Of a stretch of DNA of 46,661 bases, positions 39,701 through 46,661 are shown one piece after another. The DNA comes from Amphimedon queenslandica (taxonomy: Eukaryota > Porifera > Demospongiae > Haplosclerida > Niphatidae), in assembly GCF_000090795.2 (NCBI RefSeq), contig NW_003546254.1:433442-480102 (forward strand), read 5' to 3'. The notes below the pieces were generated by a model. That model was given only the letters and a program-made list of their open reading frames with translations, was not told the DNA's origin and searched no databases. Every line of letters starts with the position of its first letter. Within the stretch, counting starts at the first letter, position 1. The translations under genes and the position numbers were made by a program.

Positions 39701-41733
39701 CAGTTTCATGAGCTGCCCTATAGTATCCAGGGAGGCACTGACAGGAGGTTGAACCAGTGTTTAATGAGTCACTATTATCAGGGCAATCATCACAACTAGT
39801 GTCACCAGGGCTCTTTTTATATGTACCAGTAGGACAGGCTATTGAGAGAGAAAGAGAGAGAAGGAGGGAAAGAAAAGTCATAAAAATTACGTGAAATGGT
39901 TAATCGATTAGATGTACATGCATATAAAGCACAAACACTTTCAACACTAAAGAAAAAATAACAAACACTTCCCCAAGCAGAGACGTTATAGGTACATAAT
40001 CATAAGGACAGTGCCACCCACACTCAAGCTAACAAACCCACTGGTGTAATTATACACTGTAATAGCTCTCACCCACATTCATAATAGAATACTCAGATTT
40101 GTGGTCATGCATATACACACACAGGCACAGCTGCACTACCACTAACTGGGACACATATGCACACCTGATATGAATACTGAGCTATTCACACTGCTACATC
40201 TAGAGGGAGTTTAGGAGATTTTTGGTCCCCCATATTTGGTCTAGCTCTCCTAAAATATCCCATTTTTCAGCTTTTGGTCTAGCTCTCCTAAAATATCCCA
40301 TTTTTCAGCTTTTGGTCTAGCTCTCCTAAAACATCCCATTTTCAGCTTTTGGTCTAGCCTAGGTGTCCTTAAGTCTCTCATTCTTATAGTCAGATTGGTC
40401 TACCAAAATGTATATTTAGCACTAGGGCCTATTCATAGCATATTAACAAATACCATTGTACGCATGTCACACATAATAGCAGCACAAGCCTTCAGTTGAA
40501 TGAGTTGGATCAACACTTGAACTCTTACAAATGACTATATAGCTCTTATTGGGAGAGATGCCATAAAGTAAAAATTTAAAAAGAAAAAAGCACATCCATA
40601 AGCATGAGACCCAATATGCATATATGTACTTTCTATGTCAACAAAAGAGCATTACTTGTACATGCCTTTAAAATTGCATGACAGATGTGACATGCATTAT
40701 CATTCACATAAAGACAGCACATTTGCCATTTGTACATACATACCTTCACAAACTGTATCGTTAGCTTCATATCCAGGATTACATTGACATGAAGCTGATC
40801 CAATCCACACTCCTAATAGCCTACACCTTAAACTTAAAATATTTGATGATGTAGGGCTGGCATTATCAATACAAGTAGCATCCACATTTTTGTCTGGATC
40901 GAAGTCCCCTTGGGGAGCTACTGTCTCTGGATAAATAGCTTTATTCAATATTTGATAAGGACATACATTGTAGAATACCACAATCCGATTAATGACAGTA
41001 CAAGATCCTTGGTCCCATATAGCCAGATATAGACCAGAACTAGACACAGCAAATGACTCAGATTCTGTAGTAGCTCCTTCAACAGCAGTGTGTATCAGAC
41101 GAACACCAGCATATGAATAATAACTGATATTCCCTCTATCCATCTCATCTGGTTCATTAGTTTCAAATGTCTGCACTTCAAATGTCTGCTGCTGGGGACA
41201 CTGCTGGTTTAAGCACACCAAATTTGATGAGAATGTTACATTAATTCTTAATTGGCTTATTCCAGGTTCACTAATATTAATGTATTGTGTTATTAGCCAG
41301 TTGCTCTGGAATGAAGATGTTCCTCCAGGAATGAGAGTAGCACAAACGTTGATTCGATGCAAGCACTGTACTCCTTGATTACCTTCATACCACTACAATG
41401 AGTAAACAACAATAGTAACAATAATATAACTAAGAATAATAATAATCTTACAGAATCGACAAAACCAGCAGCACCAGTTCGACCCACTCCCCCTCCATCA
41501 TAGTCGATAGTTAGCCAAGTCCTATTTTCTCCTTCTGCTCCAACAAGAAAAACTGACCTGTAGTTCTGTGAGTCCAGTAGAATCTTTTCATTGGGAAAAG
41601 TGACATTTCTTATTGGTATATCCGAACAAGTAGGGTCAGCATCATCTGGAGCAATACTTTGGGCGGCTACAGTTGACAAAAGAAAAGACAAAAGGAGGAA
41701 ACGTGACATGGCAGGCTTTAAAACAGCAGCCAT
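30712..41733 (-). CDS. EPH: Eph receptor tyrosine kinase (complete, 15 exons)
   Basis: A transmembrane receptor for membrane-bound ephrins, signalling by tyrosine phosphorylation. Exons: 41733-41452, 41392-40744, 39838-39683, 36925-36384, 36307-36286, 35770-35650, 35579-35557, 35148-34951, 34159-34040, 32709-32591, 32464-32366, 32255-32151, 31748-31554, 31267-31158, 31033-30712; 1020 aa. Order: signal peptide ([16 protein letters not shown]); ephrin-binding domain to about 225 ([30 protein letters not shown]); Cys-rich modules (about 280-363, [18 protein letters not shown]); two FN3 domains about 363-545; TM about 562-588; juxtamembrane [12 protein letters not shown] like the vertebrate YxDPxTYEDP; kinase with GVGEFG, VAVK685, HRD778LAARN, D796FG; SAM domain about 935-1000. 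All catalytic residues are present, so an active kinase is expected. Two starts fit (41733 or 41709); the second leaves a cleaner signal peptide. No PDZ-type motif is evident at the SPDFI terminus. Confidence 0.95.
31342..31530. mobile_element. GTTCTGCCTA-ended MITE, copy A (Eph intron)
   Basis: Ends GTTCTGCCTA and TAGGCAGAAC, with inner GAGGTGGTTG/CAACCACC arms. About 190 bp, and similar to 34746-34937 along its whole length. Confidence 0.65.
32867..33297. mobile_element. CAGGGTTTCCC...-ended element in Eph intron
   Basis: Begins CAGGGTTTCCCACAGGAT and ends GCAGAAACCCTG. Internally it carries the GAGCTGATTCCGATCAAATT and AAAGTCCCTGTACTATAG segments of the 187-bp family, about two units long. 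Non-coding. Confidence 0.6.
34250..34340. repeat. Short copy of the GGAGA/TCTCC element
   Basis: The stretch with GGAGACTAAAAGCTCAAAA, GGGAGATTTTAGGAGACCTA and a CTCCCTCTAGAT edge is an inverted relative of 40199-40400. Confidence 0.5.
34746..34937. mobile_element. GTTCTGCCTA-family MITE, copy B (Eph intron)
   Basis: Shares most of its length with 31342-31530 (for example CTAGTAGACTACAATATCAT and GGTCTAAGTGATGAACTG), in the same orientation. Ends degenerate (ATTCTGCCTG and GGACAGAAC). Confidence 0.65.
35316..35512. repeat. TACATGTA-rich tract with a 75-bp tandem duplication
   Basis: Runs of ACATGT/TACATGTA palindromes flank two copies of a 75-bp unit (GGCAATGAGGTATTG at 35341 and again at 35416), joined by CTGTCCCTAATATAGTACAT. 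It is in an Eph intron between the juxtamembrane exons. Confidence 0.8.
36996..37263. mobile_element. Copy of the tRNA-like MITE, inverted (Eph intron 3)
   Basis: The left end ATAACCTTAAATAAAAGCC with AATAAACGCTGGGGTAGCAA, and right end GACGCCGGGACTTTTATTTA then AGGAAATACG, match the element at 46022-46285 in reverse orientation. The interior is diverged and I see no clear B box. Confidence 0.6.
37264..39682. other. Long gene-free part of Eph intron 3
   Basis: The largest intron of the window (36926-39682). It holds TACATGTA-type palindromes, CA-rich stretches and AT-rich sequence. I found no exon that would fit the receptor here, though a small missed exon cannot be excluded. Confidence 0.5.
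40199..40400. repeat. Element with internal 37-38-bp tandem expansion (Eph intron 2)
   Basis: The unit CTTTTGGTCTAGCTCTCCTA followed by AAATATCCCATTTTTCAG repeats at about 40271, 40309 and 40346, inside a longer element whose edge (CTAGAGGGAGTTTAGGAGAT) is shared, inverted, with 34250-34340. Confidence 0.65.
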
Positions 41734-41990
41734 TTTATAAAGAGCCAGAGAGTAATAGGAGTTCGGTAAGGAGGCACAGGATCGCTTTGCTTGCTTGTGA
41801 GTTAGGGGCTTGACCTTCCCCTATTATCAGCTATCCTATCCAAAACCAAAATTGAACACGTTATAAAATGGGCGTGGTTTAGTCCGGCTATTGTTGCTGG
41901 GTGGAGCTTCACTTAGGCTAGGCGTGGCTTATATCAATAAAAATAAAATATCAATAATTACAATCAATTATGGCGGCCAACTCGAGCCAA

Positions 41991-44900
41991 CTACAGAGAA
42001 ATTTGCGAGACAATTTGTTCTCTTTCTTGCTTCTTTATGTACTCATAGAGTATCATTTCAAAGACACACTCCACCCCGGCACAATAACAGACTATCCCTT
42101 TATCAAATCCAACAGTACGGAAAGCATCTTTTTCAATAATATCATCAATATCTTCATTAGGGTCTTCTCGAGGGTCTTCTTCAGGTGAAGCCGTGAGAAG
42201 AGGCTGGGTATCTACTTGTAGTGACATTTGACGATGGGAGTGGCTCCTCAATCTTGTTTCATTCGTCATTGGTTGTAAGGACATTGTAGTCCTTGATCTT
42301 TTTGGGCGGGGCTTTCCTGTACCATATCGTCTGAACAAGCTATTAAAAAGAACATTAACATGTAAAGTACACATCATTTTAAAAAGAAGCCCAATGGAGC
42401 CACAATTATAATGTTTTAATGCTCAATAATTTGTGACCATAATTGACAAAAGGTACCTTATGGCGGATTATTAAATTCATCATCATAATGAAAAATATCA
42501 ACCTGTGAGTGCTCTGTTAGACAAGCATTGTTTGTGGAAGTTACATAGTAACTTTTTGTATCCTCTGGAGTAAATTTCATGACAAATAAAGCTCAGGAGG
42601 CTGGATTTTTTTTGCTACAAACACAAATTTCACTATCCGCCATAAGATACCTTTTGTCAATTATGGTCACATTTGTTCAAACTTTTTACATAGCATATTA
42701 TGCATTTATGGTCTACATTTACCTGTATGATGGAACGTATTTCACATATTTATGAGCAACAGCGTTACCACCAATCATCAATGGTCTTATAGCCAGCATG
42801 AGACAATTGTCAGCTATGTCAGACCCTCTATGCAATCGCTCCAGTAACAAATTAACTAATAATAATAATAAAATATTTCTATAATGTACTAAGAATAAAT
42901 ATTTCTATAATGTACTAAGAATAAATATTTCTATATACATAAGTACTATGCATTGGATTGTTTTATAATAAATATTTCTATATATGTACAAAGTACTATA
43001 CATTGGTTTTTCTACCTGTAACTCTCTTTGCATCTTCTTTCATAGGACCAACAGTAAAGAAGTTTATATACCTGTCTTCCTCATCATTGATTCCTCTCCT
43101 TCTGTCTCGAATTGGCGTCTGTCCCGGTGAATCAAAATAGACCTTTTGCAAGTAGTCGAAAAGCTTCAAGAACAAGTGAAGGAAAGTTAGTGAATTAATG
43201 ATTGATTTTGTACTGTACATGTATATAAAATGAATATTAATCTAATGTACTTGGTTGTATAATGCATGGTACTTATTTTGACTGTGTTGTGTACCTTTGT
43301 TTGATCCGTTCCTGGTAGTGAGAAGAAGTCCTGCGGTAGACGAAATAGCGTAATTTGATTATAGAGCATGTCATTTTTGATAGGCTCTGACTTATTGTGG
43401 AAATGGGAATTGAAACTAATAGAGCAAACCTATACATATAGAACATAGAAATAATTATTTTATTTATGTACAATAGAATGACTTATTACTGATTCTATTG
43501 CCCATTCCAGTATGTAAGTGCATCCCAGCCCGTCGAATGATATGTCCATTGCTAGTAATCTCTTTTTGCCTTCTTGGTGAGGCTTTACCAGCTGGAGAAA
43601 GCTGTACACTCGATTTTGAAAACTTTCCAGGTCTTTCTTGCTAACAGGTTCGCCAATACATTCTCTGAAAATAATTATAATGTAAAGCATGTATGATGTA
43701 TGTACTGCAGACCTGGGTCAATTACAATTACACATAGAATTACAGTTATGCCATGCCCAATTTTGATTGGAATCCATTCAAACTTTCACACAACACAAGA
43801 GCATGTATATGTATTAGAAAAAAATTATAAAAATAGAGAATTCTCTTCTAGCCATTTTCAACAAAATACCATGTTTCTACAAAGCTCTACACAGCACACC
43901 TCATGAGTTGAACTCTACCAGGAAACCCTGACTGTCACACTTACATCCAGTACATGTTCATATAATCATGTAATGATACTGAGCTAGATTGAGAACATTT
44001 TCTATAAGCCTGTTTTGAGTCAGTACTCAATTGCTTTATGCATGCTATCTATACATGTACATATACATGTATATGTGTGTGTGTATGACTGTGTGCATTC
44101 TTTTCATACTCTGCAAGACTCTTAAGATTGTGCTCTTCTAAAACTTTCCTGAGGTGTCCCCTCCTTCCTCCTTTCTTGCACCAGTTGTGTAGCTCTCTTG
44201 TAAACCGCTTCTTCTCATCAGATGCGTGGTTGTAGCAGTTTATACACTCACAGCAATTGCAGGAAGGAGGTACGATGTGTGCTTCATCCATATCTTCATC
44301 AATTTCATTGTAAAGACTATCTAGGAAATTGTCAATGCCCTCTTTTATTCTGTCTGAACTCTCAACCAGTCTTGATATTTCTTTTGCGTTTGGTGGTTTT
44401 TCCTAATGAATTGAGGAATAGCATAGAGAGAGTTTACAGTGTATTTAATGCTTTAGTTGTAGTCAGGAGCCAATGAAAAGACTGTAAGTGTAATGTATGT
44501 GACAGTGTATAGTGTACATGTACATATACATGTATATGCATGGATATTAAATAATTATATTTGTATGTTACCTTATCATCAGTTAGTCCGAGTTTTGGCT
44601 TAAGCTTGCTCTCTATTACATATCTTGGTGATCCACCTTTTCCTATGGTTTTAATGATGGCTCTGAATCTTGCTTGCTTAAATAACTGGGTCACGTCCTC
44701 CTCTTCATCCCTTTGCTCCAGAAACAACTGAAGGAGTTCGTCGTCTTTGCTATAATGCTGCCCCATCATGTCCTTAATCAGCATCTCTTTTAGTGTAGCC
44801 CCCTTACCAGAGCTGGCCCGAAACAGCATCATTAGCAGAAAGTCCATGTCATTCTTAATGGCGTCGTATCTCGGTTTGATAAATTTAGCATACGTATACG

Positions 44901-45843
44901 TATAATCATTTGGTATGAGACAAGACTGGGAACATATCTCGGCTATCTTTGACTGCCCGAGCTCCTTTGGATGACACTGTATGACCCATATGAATGCATA
45001 TGCCAGTACTAGCATGATTAGTCCTAGTAGGATAAAGTCCCCATATTGGAGGAGTGCCATGAAATGGATCGATGGGAAGACGCAAGTGACTGTCGTGTTT
45101 AAGTGCCAGCCGTAGGAGTTGGGATCAAGGTTTTTAGGGCATGGAAATACTTCAGGAAAGTTGTAAAAGTATACGGCAGAGAATAGAATGGATCCCGTGG
45201 ATACTAGAAGCTGTATTGCTAGTTTTAATATGTAACTCCCGAAGAGTAACGGGACCTTCCATTTCCAGATATCTATGTAGCTTTGAGTCTGAAACTCGCT
45301 CACGAGCCTCGAGACGATATCGGAATTACGTGGATCATAATCACCAGTCAGCCGGTCCCTCAGTCTATCCAGCCCGTTACAAAGATCAAAGAAATAATTG
45401 ATATAAGAGTCGGACACTGTCTTCCATAGTATGTGAGGTCCTATTATTAGGAACCCGTGTATAATGACATAGAGAGTGAAGTACTCTGATCTCGGTAGAC
45501 TACCGTAGCAGTAGTTATTGACATATGCTGCTTCATCGCGTAGATCGGTTTCAACGTGACAGGAAACCGTGTAATTACGAAAGAAGTTTGCAGACACATC
45601 AAGTAGAGAGAGACCAAATATGGCAGCGACCAGCCATTGTATTATACTGTCCCACAGGAACTCTTGTTTATGTACTGATGTCCTTGAGGAGCTGTCTGCA
45701 GGGTCACTCCTCTTTGGCTTTTCTTTCTGTTTCTCATCTTCTTGTTTGTTTCCTTTGCTGAATCTTTTCTCTAATTCTTTTAAGATTTCACCCACAATAG
45801 CAGTACCTGTACCAGCTGGTGCTTTTAAGGGTCCTTCTGCCAT
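41991..45843 (-). CDS. Innexin/pannexin-like four-TM channel protein with long novel C-terminus
   Basis: Exons 45843-44572, 44402-44110, 43664-43490, 43429-43295, 43163-43016, 42855-42723 and 42339-41991 join in phase to 834 aa. TM segments at about 67-87, 121-140, 198-227 and 262-290; cytosolic N-terminus. Extracellular loop 1 has C95 and C112 (AYVNNYCYGSL), loop 2 C235 and C254. These two Cys per loop and their spacing (17 and 19) match pannexin, where I recall 18 and 19. TM2 ends GPHILWK, like the PxxLWK of innexins. Later, KNDMDFLLMMLF resembles the segment after TM4 in pannexins and LRRC8. From about 425 the tail is unfamiliar: a Cys cluster CNCCECINC (about 475), a mixed alpha/beta stretch (SFDGLGCTYILEWAIESV) and an acidic end. 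A large-pore plasma-membrane channel is the inferred role; LRRC8-like is the alternative, but there are no leucine-rich repeats. Confidence 0.8.
42434..42669. mobile_element. MITE with about 36-bp terminal inverted repeats
   Basis: TGACCATAATTGACAAAAGG then TACCTTATGGCGGAT at the left, and the complement ending CTTTTGTCAATTATGGTCA at the right, nearly perfect. 236 bp, in the intron 42340-42722 of the channel gene; the interior is non-coding. The high arm identity suggests recent activity. Confidence 0.8.
43712..43932. mobile_element. 187-bp-family element ending GGAAACCCTG (channel gene intron)
   Basis: Contains AAACTTTCACACAACACAAG, GCATGTATATGTATTAGAAA and GAGAATTCTC segments and ends CAGGAAACCCTG, as in the elements at 7302, 28225 and 33297. 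The left end is degenerate. Confidence 0.5.
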
Positions 45844-46021
45844 TTTTTATTTTCTCTTAGCATGTGGTAGATAGTGGGAGGGAGGTTTTCTTAAAGTGGG
45901 TGTACATGTACATAGCTTTAAGATAATGATAATCAGTATATATTGTGCATTTTGTTGCATTCATGTTGGTGTTATTGCTACTCCCTTCCCATTGTGGGGA
46001 GCATGTATTACTACTGACATA

Positions 46022-46285
46022 TACCGTATTTCCTTAAATAAAAGCCCGGGCGTCTATTTCCTAAAATGATACTTGGACCTCCAAAAAATATATAAAAAAT
46101 AAAAAAAAACTTTGGCCCAGAGCGGGATTCGAGCCCGCGGCCTCAAGCTTTTGACTTCTGGAACTTCAAGCATTGCCCACTAGACTACTGAGTCACTCCT
46201 AGGCTGGTGTTGCGTATTTATAGTTTAATTCTATTGCTACCCCGGCGTTTATTCGAATGCGGCTTCTATTTAAGGAAATACGGTA
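46022..46285. mobile_element. MITE carrying a tRNA-like Pol III promoter
   Basis: Terminal inverted repeats TACCGTATTTCCTTAAATAA and CTATTTAAGGAAATACGGTA bound 264 bp. The interior holds a minus-strand tRNA-like sequence (about 46115-46198). A second, inverted copy lies at 36996-37263. Confidence 0.75.
46115..46198 (-). other. tRNA-derived sequence with A and B boxes (not a functional tRNA)
   Basis: On the minus strand the A-box-like TAGTCTAGTGGGCAATG is followed about 45 bp later by a T-arm with perfect stem GCGGG/CCCGC around CTCGAAT, a good B box. The 5' AGTGACT and 3' TCTGGGC ends do not pair as an acceptor stem, and no clean anticodon stem forms. So it is a SINE-like Pol III promoter rather than a working tRNA gene. 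Confidence 0.65.
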
Positions 46286-46661
46286 TACATGTATATGTAC
46301 ATGTACATGTATATGACTGAATGTAAAGTACATGTGTTTATTATTCAATTCATTCGTGTTGTTAGGAAGCATGAGAATGTAAAGACATTGTAATTAGTTT
46401 ATACTATAAAAGTTATGTGTACATAGTGTTTCTATGTTCTATGAATTAAGTTAATAAAAGCTTCACTTTGCTACAATTGATTAGCATTTTCTGTGTACTC
46501 ATTCACGGACTAAATTGAGTGTGACTAGTGTATGTACTGATAATCAAGGAGTGGCTTTGTAGAGTACGTTCTTTACATTTTTTACACTTCAGCTACTCCA
46601 CAGGTGCATGTGTGTTAAACCATACATGACTTTAGAGTACGGTCTTTGAATTCTTGCTTTC

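Larger units (their letters stand above)
45844..46661. other. Upstream region of the channel gene, gene-free to window edge
   Basis: Presumed promoter side of the channel gene (ATG at 45843), then TACATGTA tracts and the tRNA-like MITE. No ORF here is supported as a gene. Confidence 0.6.

Noticed and set aside
44572..45843. Assignment as an LRRC8 volume-regulated anion channel
   Set aside because: No leucine-rich repeats follow, and the loop cysteines and TM2 motif fit innexin/pannexin better; kept as an alternative only.
46115..46198. A tRNA gene on the minus strand
   Set aside because: A and B boxes and the T-arm are good, but the acceptor stem does not pair and no normal anticodon arm forms; it lies inside a MITE.

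Overview
This is animal nuclear DNA, most likely from a demosponge and in style close to Amphimedon queenslandica. The species is an inference; I could run no search. The evidence is AT-rich sequence, intron-rich genes with short GT-AG introns (many under 150 bp), very tight intergenic spacing, metazoan-specific families (Eph receptor, TRAF, ARHGEF10, Jagunal), many short inverted-repeat elements (MITEs) in introns, and abundant TACATGTA-type palindromic simple repeats. I rebuilt exons by hand from reading-frame continuity, splice sites and remembered protein families. All exon phases close.

Layout. 1-486 (-): 5' end of a secreted protein that leaves the window. 1831-7993 (-): complete 17-exon mitochondrial methylmalonyl-CoA mutase. 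8063-10473 (+): 7-exon TauD/clavaminate-synthase-like Fe(II)/2-oxoglutarate dioxygenase, whose start lies only 69 bp from that of the mutase. 10352-13389: a block of about 1.2 kb present twice around a 39-N assembly gap. It holds the last dioxygenase exon and an intronless coiled-coil gene; copy 2 is intact and copy 1 is truncated. 13615-21240 (-): 20-exon ARHGEF10-type Rho GEF. 22274-25041 (+): 7-exon TRAF. 25225-25716 (-): Jagunal. 25929-28834 (+): 11-exon alanine-glyoxylate/serine-pyruvate aminotransferase. 28835-30711: repeat array with a nested retroelement remnant. 30712-41733 (-): 15-exon Eph receptor tyrosine kinase (ephrin-binding domain, Cys-rich, FN3, TM, kinase, SAM). 41991-45843 (-): 7-exon four-TM protein with innexin/pannexin hallmarks and a long unrecognised cytoplasmic tail. 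45844-46661: a MITE carrying a tRNA-like Pol III promoter.

The genes do not form one pathway. Two pairs start head to head at short distance (mutase/dioxygenase, 69 bp; Jagunal/AGXT, 212 bp) and could share promoters. TRAF and Jagunal converge. The main points of interest are the innexin/pannexin-like channel in an apparent sponge, the dioxygenase, the duplicated block at the gap, a displaced 51-bp copy of a mutase exon, and the layered MITE families.
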